DNA of 6,739 nucleotides from CAIWHR01 sp035541655 (lineage in GTDB: Bacteria; Pseudomonadota; Gammaproteobacteria; Burkholderiales; Casimicrobiaceae): positions 1 through 6,739 of the forward strand of contig DATKMY010000144.1 of NCBI GenBank assembly GCA_035541655.1, given 5' to 3'. Shown here piece after piece: positions 1 through 5,474 of the stretch; the first letter of the stretch is position 1, and every line of letters starts with the position of its first letter. The notes below the pieces were generated by a model, which saw only the letters and a program-made list of their open reading frames with translations, was not told where the DNA came from and did no database searches. The translations under genes and the position numbers were made by a program.

Positions 1-290
1 CAAGGTGCGCCATCGGGTCCGATGATCACCCCGTGCGGCGCGGAGCTCGGTCCGAGCGCGATCTCGTCGTATTTGCCTGATTTCGGGTCGAGGATGCCGA
101 GTTTGCCGCTGGTCTGCGCCGTGTAGTAGACCGGGGCGCCGGTTCCGGGTGCCGCCGCCACGTCGTGCGGATGCGAGCCCCTCGCGACGTTGTAATACGT
201 CGGGTCGGCGGCAGCGGCGACGGCGGTCGCAACGGCGATCACGCCCGCCAGGACGAGCCTCGGAATCATTGCGACGAATTCAGTTGCCAT
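1..290 (-). CDS. Virginiamycin B lyase-like (Vgb/streptogramin lyase family) beta-propeller protein, secreted, 3' part outside window
   Basis: Only the first 96 codons are present; the gene continues leftward beyond base 1. Residues 1-28 form a signal peptide (hydrophobic LVLAGVIAVATAVAAAA core, likely cut near AAA-ADP), so the product should be exported to the periplasm. The mature part starts a propeller repeat pattern: SHPHDVAAAP (39-48), VYYTAQTSGKLGILDPKSG (54-72), APHGVIIGPDGAP (84-96). HDV/HGV followed by a short turn, then YTAQ and GKLG.LDPK, is typical of the streptogramin lyase-like seven-bladed propellers. True Vgb linearises type B streptogramins, but most chromosomal relatives have no proven substrate. 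The catalytic His/Glu residues of Vgb lie in the missing part, so lyase activity cannot be judged. The ATG at 290-288 is chosen because AGGAGG lies 5 nt upstream; an in-frame ATG at 269 gives a neater signal peptide but has no ribosome site. The gene is divergent from the dodecin. Family is fairly sure, function is not. Confidence 0.8.
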   Translation of the reverse strand, partial: MATEFVAMIPRLVLAGVIAVATAVAAAADPTYYNVARGSHPHDVAAAPGTGAPVYYTAQTSGKLGILDPKSGKYDEIALGPSSAPHGVIIGPDGAP

Positions 291-295
291 GCGGG

Positions 296-301
296 CCTCC
301 T
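296..301 (-). promoter_or_regulatory. Ribosome binding site of the Vgb-like gene
   Basis: AGGAGG on the minus strand, 5 nt before the ATG at 290. It decides this start over the in-frame ATG seven codons downstream. Confidence 0.75.
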
Positions 302-409
302 CGCGCGTGGGCTGATCGCCGCGCTCCGGCGCCGCCAGTTTACTCACCGCCGCTCGAAAGCGCGCGTATCATTGAATCGAGCCGTGGCCGCATCGATGCC
401 GCGGAGACC

Positions 410-415
410 AAGGAG
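410..415 (+). promoter_or_regulatory. Ribosome binding site of the dodecin gene
   Basis: AAGGAG, 8 nt before the ATG at 424. It fixes the start of this very short gene. A TATCAT at 367-372 could be the -10 element, but I see no convincing -35 at the right distance, so no promoter is called. Confidence 0.75.
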
Positions 416-423
416 AAGACACG

Positions 424-648
424 ATGGCGAAGAAAGCGACCGGAGAAGGCGTTTATCGCGTGACCGAAGTGATCGGCACGAGCAGGGTATCGTGGGAAGA
501 CGCGGCGAAGAACGCGGTGACGACCGCGAGCAAGACGCTGCGCGACCTGCGCATCGCGGAGGTCTCGAAGCTCGATATGAAGGTCGAAGGAGGGAAGGTC
601 GTCGCGTATCGCGCGCGCGTCCTGCTGTCCTTCAAGTACGACGCCTGA
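424..648 (+). CDS. Dodecin family protein (small dodecameric flavin-binding-type protein)
   Basis: This 74-residue protein has the usual dodecin length (about 65-75) and the whole family pattern: a first beta strand (YRVTEVIGTS, 11-20), one amphipathic helix (SWEDAAKNAVTTASKTL, 23-39) and two more strands (44-54 and 58-71) ending in SFKYDA. Known dodecins form hollow cytoplasmic dodecamers that bind flavin dimers and buffer or store flavin. The canonical flavin contacts are a Trp in the motif DWFEV and a Gln in the last strand. Here the matching stretch reads RIAEV, with Ile44 in place of Trp, and the Gln position is Arg63 (AYRARV). The only Trp, W24, is in the helix. This matches a sequence variant of dodecin-like proteins I recall from proteobacteria, whose ligand may differ or be absent. 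The gene stands alone, divergent from the Vgb-like gene and followed by a hairpin. Family membership is near certain; flavin binding is doubtful. Confidence 0.93.
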   Translation: MAKKATGEGVYRVTEVIGTSRVSWEDAAKNAVTTASKTLRDLRIAEVSKLDMKVEGGKVVAYRARVLLSFKYDA

Positions 649-656
649 TCGCGGTG

Positions 657-692
657 CCCGGCGAGTCCGGTCGCTGCATCGGATTCGCCGGG
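657..692 (+). terminator. Strong hairpin in the convergent gap, candidate bidirectional terminator
   Basis: The left arm 657-669 (CCCGGCGAGTCCG) and right arm 680-692 (CGGATTCGCCGGG) pair over 13 bp. The only exception to Watson-Crick pairing is G665 opposite T684, a G·U wobble in plus-strand RNA. The loop is 10 nt. The hairpin starts 8 nt after the dodecin stop and lies 56 nt past the end of the convergent zinc-ribbon gene, so it could end transcription from both sides. Neither strand has a U-tract after the stem, so it may work with Rho, act only as a 3'-end stabiliser, or be a weak intrinsic terminator. Confidence 0.6.
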
Positions 693-748
693 TCGCGACG
701 GCGGAACTCGCCGCGCGGCACAACCAATCCTCGCTCGCGGCGTGCCGA

Positions 749-1636
749 TCAGCGTGACGTATCGGAGCGCGCGGCCGCTCGGCACTGGGGAACCCGTCCC
801 CAATACCCCTCGCAATACTGATACCGCACGCGCTCGGTGCACATCACGCCAGCAAGAAAGCCCTCGCGCGAGCACGCAGCGAGCGCCGCGTTCATCGTTT
901 CCCAGCGGTCGGGCACAGCCGGTTCAGCTACGGCGGCCGGAGCCGGCGATGAAGCGACCGCGGCCTCGGACGCGGCGATCGCCGTCCTGGCTTCGTCACT
1001 CACCTCGCTCGAGTGCGGGGGATTCGTTCGCATCGCCAGCTTCCGTCGATTCTCCATCGCCGCCTTGCGCGAGCGCGTCTCGGGAAGCGGTGCGGCCTGC
1101 GGCGATTGGACTACCGCCGGCGGGATTTCGACGGGCGGCATCGCGGCGGACTCCGCTGCCTTGAGGGGTCCTCGCTCGACAGACGCACCTTCGGCGGGCG
1201 CGTCGGTCGGCATCCAAGAAGCGTGGTCACGCGTGGCTGACGTGTCCACCGCCGGAGCAATCTGCGCTTGAGTACCGGGCTCGGCGATTTCCTGGAACGC
1301 GAGGTAGGCCGTCCCGATGAGCGCCACCCCGAACACGGTGAATGCGATCAGGACTCTCCAGTCGGCGGGCCGGGTCGGCATCCACGAGCGGCGCGTGGAC
1401 CGGCGATGCGTCGCCGGGCGCTGCGACGGGCTCGGCGCGCGCAGCGGCAAAGGCGCGGAAATCCTGCGGCCCGGTTGGGGCAGGAATTCCGACGTAAGCG
1501 TGTTCACGTGGCGCGCACGCTTCACCGCTGCCACGCATTCGTCGCAGAGCTTCGCTCCCTTGAGGCTCGGACGCCCGCAGATCCGGCATTTGACGGAAAG
1601 GAACTGCGCTCCGACCCGAGCGACTGCCATGGCCAT
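749..1636 (-). CDS. Zinc-ribbon, single-pass membrane protein with Cys-rich C-terminal segment, function unknown
   Basis: From the ATG at 1636 the product has 295 residues. An N-terminal zinc ribbon is visible as CRIC (C17, C20) and CDEC (C31, C34). A basic Pro/Arg/Ser-rich linker (about 60-94) leads to one hydrophobic segment, VLIAFTVFGVALIGTAYLAF (95-114). A long Ala/Pro-rich low-complexity stretch follows (about 118-245), then a compact C-terminal segment with four cysteines (C255, C266, C275, C285) around CEGYWGRVPQC. The basic linker before the membrane segment suggests the zinc ribbon is cytoplasmic and the Cys segment periplasmic, where the cysteines could form two disulfides; this is inference. 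The frame stays open to an ATG at 1696, but that codon lies inside the predicted -35 element, so ATG 1636 or 1630 is preferred; neither has a strong ribosome site. I do not recognise a named family. It is probably transcribed from its own promoter at 1667-1696, downstream of the protease gene on the same strand. Confidence 0.75.
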   Translation of the reverse strand: MAMAVARVGAQFLSVKCRICGRPSLKGAKLCDECVAAVKRARHVNTLTSEFLPQPGRRISAPLPLRAPSPSQRPATHRRSTRRSWMPTRPADWRVLIAFTVFGVALIGTAYLAFQEIAEPGTQAQIAPAVDTSATRDHASWMPTDAPAEGASVERGPLKAAESAAMPPVEIPPAVVQSPQAAPLPETRSRKAAMENRRKLAMRTNPPHSSEVSDEARTAIAASEAAVASSPAPAAVAEPAVPDRWETMNAALAACSREGFLAGVMCTERVRYQYCEGYWGRVPQCRAAARSDTSR

Positions 1637-1653
1637 GATCGATTGACCCCAGA

Positions 1654-1670
1654 CTATGACGACGTCATAG
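1654..1670. promoter_or_regulatory. Perfect 17-bp palindrome, candidate repressor operator
   Basis: CTATGACG, one central base, then CGTCATAG: an exact 8+1+8 inverted repeat. It overlaps the predicted -10 element and the expected transcription start of the zinc-ribbon gene, and ends 17 bp before its ATG. Such a position is typical of dimeric repressors of the GntR, TetR or MarR type. No regulator gene is in the window. It could instead form a small hairpin in a 5' leader. Confidence 0.5.
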
Positions 1671-1696
1671 TAGCAAGCAGCCTCCCCGCGACGCAA
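1667..1696 (-). promoter_or_regulatory. Candidate sigma70 promoter of the zinc-ribbon gene
   Basis: On the minus strand, -35 TTGCGT (1696-1691) and -10 TACTAT (1672-1667) are 18 bp apart, giving a start near 1660 and a leader of roughly 25-30 nt. The -10 matches four of six consensus bases, the -35 three. AT content is locally raised in an otherwise GC-rich stretch. The palindrome at 1654-1670 overlaps the -10. Confidence 0.4.
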
Positions 1697-1718
1697 CCCC
1701 CTCCCCGCTCGGTCGGGA

Positions 1719-3548
1719 CTAGCCGTTGCGAGCCTGGGCAGCGGCGACGGCGTTTTTCGGGTTGATCAGCACACGGCGTCCGTCGGGGCTGCGGTCGGCC
1801 GTCTCACGGATCGCCTTGATCACCTCGGCGGGCGTGAGCTTGGGATTCACCGCGAGCATCTTCGCTGCCAGATTCGCGACGTTGGGCGACGCCATCGACG
1901 TGCCGGACTCGGCGAGCCTTTCACCGCCGGGAATCACGCTTTCGACCTGATAGCCGTTCGCATGCGCGACGACGGTCGGACCGTAGCTGGTGAACGACGC
2001 CTCGTCGCCGGCGCGATCGACGGCGCCGACCGTCATCAGATTGGGCAGCACGATGTCGGCCGGGATGTCTTCGTCGAACGATGCGTCGCGGTTGCTGTTG
2101 CCTGCGGCTGTGATGAACAACATGTCCGGCGCACTCGCGAAGGCCTTCGTGAGCGCCGCCTTGGCGATGTCGAAGTACTCACGAGCGAGCGCCTTGCGCT
2201 CTCCGGGGGTTTTCCCGATCCCGCAGAGCTCGAGGTCGGACTCGACGGCCTTCATCGTGCCGCCCCAACTCATGTTCACGACGCGCACGCCGTTCTTCTT
2301 CATGAAATCGATGACGGCCTGCGCGTTGCGCGCGTCCTTGTCGGCGAGCTCGCGCGTCGGACACGGGTCGGGCAGCAGCGTGTGGCTGAACTCGATCCGG
2401 GACGTCAGAATCCGCGCATACGGATTGCCTTCCACTGCGATGCCGGCGACGTGCGTCCCGTGAATGTACTGGCCCGCGAGCGTCAGCTCTTCGATCGTGC
2501 TCTTGTATTCGTCGGGCTTGAGCGCCGACAGCGTCCGCTTCACGTCGGAGGCTTCCGGGCTGTCGATGTTCGACTGCAGGTCCGAGAATCCCTTGAGCCG
2601 CGCCTTCATCTGCGGGAGCTTCCCCTTCAGTTCCGCGGGAATCGGCGCAAGCTCGCCGGCGGCCGGGTTCGAGTACTTGTCGAACGCGAGGAGCGCCGGC
2701 TTGCCGGAGGCGTCGAGCACCATGCGGCCCTTGAACAGCGCGGAATCCACGCCGCTGTCCCACACGGCGATCGTGACCGGCGTATAGTCCTTGCCCGCCG
2801 CAAGCTCGACGTTGCGCGCCGCCCAGATGTCCGGCTTCTCGACCTTGTGCGCGTCGAGATACTGCGTGTACGTCGCGACCATCGTCTCCTTGAGCGGCAG
2901 CGCGAACGTCAGACGGTATTTCGCGCCGACGACGATCGGCGCGAGATCGGAGGAGAGCGACCCCGCCTTGTCGACGGTCTGCTGCAGCACGTTGTTGACG
3001 TAGCCCATCGCGAGGGCTTCCGAGAGGATCTCGTTGCCCGCCTTCGCTTCCTTGATCTCGTTCTGGATCACCTCGTAGGGCATTCCGGCGAGGTCGGCCG
3101 CGACGAGACGGGAGACCTCGCGCCGATACGCGTCCGCGGTCGTGCTGCCCGTCACGCGCCTCGCCTCGACGATCGCGCGCACGACGAGCCCCGACAGCAG
3201 TTTGTCGGCGGGCTTTTCCTCGAGCTCGCGGATCCTGAGCGCCCCGCTCAGCGCGCTGTCCCAGCGGCCTTCGATCAGGTCGAGTCGGACGAGTACGCCG
3301 AGGAGTTCGCGCAGCTTCGCCTTGTCGGCGATCTCGTATCCGGCGAGTACCGAATCGGTGTCGCGGCGAACGTCGGCCGCGAACGTGCGGAATTTCGCGT
3401 CGTCGCGAATCAGGGTTTCGAGCTTGCCGTCGACCTTGTACGAGAACACGGGAAGGTCGGCGGCCTTTTCGACGCGCTTCTTGCCCTGTGCCGCGGCGTT
3501 GAACGCGAGCGGGAGCACGACGATGGCGATCAACAAACGGAGATGCAC
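1719..3548 (-). CDS. Secreted subtilisin-like serine protease (peptidase S8)
   Basis: This is an exported endopeptidase of the subtilase family, 609 residues from the GTG at 3548. Residues 1-20 are a signal peptide (LRLLIAIVVLPLAFNAAAQ, cut near AAA-QG). A long, mostly helical N-terminal region without a recognised domain (about 22-255) follows and may act as a propeptide. The S8 domain has all catalytic elements: Asp264 in VWDSGVD, His363 in HGTHVAG, oxyanion Asn484 in TAAGNSN and Ser551 in GTSMASPNVA. The Asp-to-His distance is about 99 residues, against about 32 in subtilisin, so a segment of some 65 residues is inserted (about 285-355). Only two cysteines occur (C396, C442), between His and Asn, and could form a disulfide. 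An in-frame GTG at 3560 would add four residues, but GAGG lies 6 nt before the GTG at 3548 and the shorter form has a cleaner signal peptide. It precedes the zinc-ribbon gene by 82 bp. The substrate is unknown; the family call is very sure. Confidence 0.95.
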   Translation of the reverse strand: MHLRLLIAIVVLPLAFNAAAQGKKRVEKAADLPVFSYKVDGKLETLIRDDAKFRTFAADVRRDTDSVLAGYEIADKAKLRELLGVLVRLDLIEGRWDSALSGALRIRELEEKPADKLLSGLVVRAIVEARRVTGSTTADAYRREVSRLVAADLAGMPYEVIQNEIKEAKAGNEILSEALAMGYVNNVLQQTVDKAGSLSSDLAPIVVGAKYRLTFALPLKETMVATYTQYLDAHKVEKPDIWAARNVELAAGKDYTPVTIAVWDSGVDSALFKGRMVLDASGKPALLAFDKYSNPAAGELAPIPAELKGKLPQMKARLKGFSDLQSNIDSPEASDVKRTLSALKPDEYKSTIEELTLAGQYIHGTHVAGIAVEGNPYARILTSRIEFSHTLLPDPCPTRELADKDARNAQAVIDFMKKNGVRVVNMSWGGTMKAVESDLELCGIGKTPGERKALAREYFDIAKAALTKAFASAPDMLFITAAGNSNRDASFDEDIPADIVLPNLMTVGAVDRAGDEASFTSYGPTVVAHANGYQVESVIPGGERLAESGTSMASPNVANLAAKMLAVNPKLTPAEVIKAIRETADRSPDGRRVLINPKNAVAAAQARNG

Positions 3549-3554
3549 TTCAAT

Positions 3555-3558
3555 CCTC
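3555..3558 (-). promoter_or_regulatory. Ribosome binding site that decides the protease start
   Basis: GAGG on the minus strand, 6 nt before the GTG at 3548. The alternative GTG at 3560 overlaps this element and has no purine-rich site before it. Confidence 0.5.
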
Positions 3559-3791
3559 ACTTTTGATGGGTAACGTGAACCGTCGGGCCGAGCAGGCGGC
3601 GGTATCGAGGCCGCAATTCTATGGGACTCGCGCGGCGCGCTCGGAAGGGGTGCGACCGGCGGCCGCCGGCGCCGACCAGGCGTGTGCCGTTGCGACGGGC
3701 CGCCTCATCGGGGGCTCGGCCCCGCCCGGGAGTCGCCCCCCGACCGGGAGGAGGCCGCGGTTTCGAAGGGCTGCCCCCCGGGCGACCGGAT

Positions 3792-3821
3792 TTGCGTCGG
3801 GCGGGGCTTCCCGACGACAAT
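3792..3821 (+). promoter_or_regulatory. Candidate sigma70 promoter of the SDR gene
   Basis: -35 TTGCGT (3792-3797) and -10 GACAAT (3816-3821) are 18 bp apart. The predicted start near 3828 gives a leader of about 28 nt before the SDR ATG. Hexamers and spacing resemble the candidate promoter of the zinc-ribbon gene, which has the same -35. Matches to consensus are modest. Confidence 0.3.
3795..3816. repeat. 7-bp inverted repeat in the candidate SDR promoter
   Basis: CGTCGGG (3795-3801) and CCCGACG (3810-3816) are exact inverted copies around an 8-nt centre. They fill the spacer between the candidate -35 and -10 elements, so a regulator bound there would contact the promoter directly. In such GC-rich DNA a 7-bp dyad may also be chance. 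Confidence 0.3.
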
Positions 3822-3855
3822 ACGCGCCCCTGAAGCCCGATCGATCGGAATCCCC

Positions 3856-4614
3856 ATGAGTGCGTCCCCGAAAGTCGCCGTGGTCACCGGCGCCGGCACC
3901 GGCATCGGCAGGGCCGCTGCCGTCGCCCTGCTCGAGAACGGCTATCGCGTCGCGTTCGCCGGGCGCCGCCGCGAGCCGCTCGACAAGGCGATCGCCGAAG
4001 CCGCGGCGCCGCAGGGAGCGGCGATCGCAGTCCCGACCGACGTGAGCGACCCGGCGTCCGTCAAGGCGCTGTTCGCGCGAGTGCGCGAAACCTTCGGCCG
4101 CCTCGATGTTCTATTCAACAACGCCGGCGTCGGTGCGCCGGGCGTAAACTTCGAGGAGCTCACTTTCGAGCAGTGGAAGAACGTCGTCGACATCAACCTG
4201 ACCGGCGTGTTCCTCTGCACGCAGCAGGCGATCCTCATCATGAAGGACCAGAGCCCGCGCGGCGGCCGGATCATCAACAACGGCTCGATCTCCGCGCACG
4301 CGCCGCGCCCGAACTCGGCGCCGTACACCTCGACGAAGCACGCGATCACCGGCCTCACGAAGTCGACGTCGCTCGATGGGCGCAAGTACGACGTCGCGTG
4401 CGGGCAGATCGACATCGGCAACGCCCACACCGAGCTCGCCGCACGAATGGCGAAGGGCGTTCCGCAGGCGAACGGCCAGATCGCCGTGGAGCCGCTGATG
4501 GACGTCCGGCACGTGGCGAGCGCAGTCGTCTACATGGCGAGCCTGCCGCTCGACGCGAACGTCCAGTTCATGACCGTGATGGCCACGAAGATGCCGTTCG
4601 TCGGGCGAGGCTAG
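3856..4614 (+). CDS. SDR family NAD(P)-dependent oxidoreductase
   Basis: This 252-residue classical short-chain dehydrogenase/reductase oxidises or reduces an alcohol/carbonyl pair in the cytoplasm. All classical motifs are present: the Rossmann glycine motif TGAGTGIG (11-18), acidic Asp62 in PTDVSD, NNAG (88-91), the structural Asn114 in DINLTG, and the catalytic Ser144, Tyr157 and Lys161 (YTSTK). Arginines directly after the second strand (AGRRRE, 35-40) suggest NADP(H) rather than NAD(H). After the active site the usual PG turn is replaced by CGQIDIGNAHTE. The length is normal for the family. The ATG at 3856 is used because the glycine motif follows at the usual distance; a longer reading from 3682 adds only low-complexity sequence. 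The ribosome site is weak. The next gene starts 1 nt after the stop, so the two are translationally coupled. The substrate cannot be assigned. Confidence 0.95.
   Translation: MSASPKVAVVTGAGTGIGRAAAVALLENGYRVAFAGRRREPLDKAIAEAAAPQGAAIAVPTDVSDPASVKALFARVRETFGRLDVLFNNAGVGAPGVNFEELTFEQWKNVVDINLTGVFLCTQQAILIMKDQSPRGGRIINNGSISAHAPRPNSAPYTSTKHAITGLTKSTSLDGRKYDVACGQIDIGNAHTELAARMAKGVPQANGQIAVEPLMDVRHVASAVVYMASLPLDANVQFMTVMATKMPFVGRG
4607..4610 (+). promoter_or_regulatory. Ribosome binding site of the LolA-like gene, inside the SDR end
   Basis: GAGG 5 nt before the GTG at 4616. It lies within the last codons of the SDR gene, as expected for a translationally coupled pair. Confidence 0.6.
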
Positions 4615-4615
4615 C

Positions 4616-5362
4616 GTGCGCGGCGCATTCTGCTCCGCAGCGTCGGTGTCGCTGGTCGTCGCGCTCCTCGGCGGGGCTGCGTTCGCGCAAACCGACGACA
4701 AGGCGGCGGTAAATCCTGCCGAAGTGCTCGCTGCAGCGAAGGCCGCGAGCGGCGGCGCCGCGTGGGACGCGCACACGTCTCTGCACACGCTCGTGGGACT
4801 GAGGACGGGCGGCTTCACCGGCGAAGCCGAGCGCTGGAGCGAAATCGGGACCGGGCGCTCGTACATGCGCTTCGAGCTCGGCCCGATGGCGGGCTTGCTA
4901 GGATTCGACGGCAGCGTCGCGTGGACGCAGGAGCCATCCGGGCAGACGCGGGTCCTCGACGTCGATGCGGAAGCGCAGCTCGCAGTGAACGCCGCGTATC
5001 GCGATCAGCTCGCGTTCTGGTATCCCGCGCGGCATGCGGCGAAGATCGCCTACAAGGGTCGCTCGCCCGCCGACGGCGCCGAATTCGACGTGATCGGAAT
5101 CACGCCGGAAGGCGGGCGCGAGTTCGAGCTCTGGGTCAACACCGACACCAAGATGATCGAGCGGATGGTCGAACACGAAGCGATCGCGACCCGTACCGAG
5201 ATCTACATGGACTGGCGGGACGTGCAGGGCGTCAAGATCCCGTTTCGGGTCCGCGCGTCGCGCGGAGATCCGAAAGCCGACGAGATCGTCGTCATCAAGC
5301 GCATCGAGTTCGACGGGCCAGTGTCCGATGTGCCGTTCTCGCGGCCCGGGTCGCCACCCTGA
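4616..5362 (+). CDS. Secreted LolA/outer-membrane-lipoprotein-sorting-like protein, function unknown
   Basis: The product has 248 residues and starts with GTG. Residues 1-24 are a signal peptide (VSLVVALLGGAAFA, cut AFA-QT), so it is periplasmic. There is no lipobox. The mature part begins with a helix (AEVLAAAKAASGGAAWD, 35-51), then a beta-rich series of strands: SLHTLVGLRTGGFTGEAERW, YMRFELG, GFDGSVAWTQEPSG (97-109), YWYP-like FWYPARHAAKIAYKG, FDVIGITPEGGREFELWVN (157-175), ERMVEHEAIATRTEIYMDWRDVQGVKIPFRVR. The order of a substrate-like GFDG..AWTQ strand, a conserved WYP and a late VQGVKIPF strand resembles LolA-like half-barrel domains. From memory, similar domains often sit before a retropepsin-like aspartyl protease in proteobacterial proteins. 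Here the protein stops just where that second domain would start (DVPFSRPGSPP), and no continuation is found in other frames. The gene is coupled to the SDR and precedes the aminotransferase. The fold call is moderate; the role is unknown. Confidence 0.8.
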   Translation: MRGAFCSAASVSLVVALLGGAAFAQTDDKAAVNPAEVLAAAKAASGGAAWDAHTSLHTLVGLRTGGFTGEAERWSEIGTGRSYMRFELGPMAGLLGFDGSVAWTQEPSGQTRVLDVDAEAQLAVNAAYRDQLAFWYPARHAAKIAYKGRSPADGAEFDVIGITPEGGREFELWVNTDTKMIERMVEHEAIATRTEIYMDWRDVQGVKIPFRVRASRGDPKADEIVVIKRIEFDGPVSDVPFSRPGSPP

Positions 5363-5405
5363 CGCCATCGCGGTGCAAGGTAGGCTCGCGGACGCGCGCC
5401 TCGCC

Positions 5406-5474
5406 ATGAGCCCGGAGAACCGCTGCGCCGGCTCGAGCGAGAGCGCGGCGTTCCGTCCACGGGAGCACCGATGA
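5406..5474 (+). CDS. Possible 22-codon leader ORF overlapping the aminotransferase start (weak)
   Basis: The ATG at 5406 opens a 22-residue frame (MSPENRCAGSSESAAFRPRE, then HR) whose TGA overlaps the aminotransferase ATG in the ATGA arrangement. Such overlaps couple translation of neighbouring genes. No ribosome site precedes it and the peptide has no recognisable feature, so it may be chance. Confidence 0.15.
   Translation: MSPENRCAGSSESAAFRPREHR
5461..5465 (+). promoter_or_regulatory. Ribosome binding site of the aminotransferase gene
   Basis: GGGAG, 5 nt before the ATG at 5471. It supports this start; the 108-nt gap upstream shows no convincing promoter or terminator, consistent with read-through from the LolA-like gene. 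Confidence 0.55.

Larger units (their letters stand above)
3561..3855. other. Divergent intergenic region, very GC-rich, no supported gene
   Basis: This gap separates the starts of the leftward protease and the rightward SDR. Open frames cross it on both strands, but their translations are Arg/Pro/Gly-rich with no domain pattern, as expected by chance at this GC content. Small GC stems occur, for example GGGGC/GCCCC at 3711-3723. I found no clear promoter for the protease. The only ordered signals are the candidate SDR promoter and the dyad inside it. Confidence 0.6.

Noticed and set aside
165..821. A 218-codon plus-strand frame covering the dodecin gene in another frame
   Set aside because: The translation is low-complexity and Arg-rich, and it overlaps the dodecin, which has a clear family match and ribosome site.
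1637..1696. Extension of the zinc-ribbon protein to the ATG at 1696
   Set aside because: It would place the start inside the predicted -35 element and the coding region across the palindrome; the extra 20 residues show no family feature.
1962..3566. A 534-codon open frame on the plus strand opposite the protease gene
   Set aside because: Its translation is Arg/Val/Asp-rich without domain pattern and mirrors the codon structure of the protease. Long antisense frames are common at this GC content.
3682..3855. N-terminal extension of the SDR from an ATG at 3682
   Set aside because: The 58 extra residues are low-complexity, and classical SDRs start about 5-10 residues before the glycine motif, which fits the ATG at 3856. 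The candidate promoter also lies inside the extension.
3563..3859. Possible small genes in the 300-bp gap before the SDR
   Set aside because: Frames on both strands give Arg/Pro/Gly-rich sequences with no ribosome site or motif.
5363..5470. Terminator or promoter between the LolA-like gene and the aminotransferase
   Set aside because: Only short GC stems of 4-5 bp and no acceptable -35/-10 pair were found.
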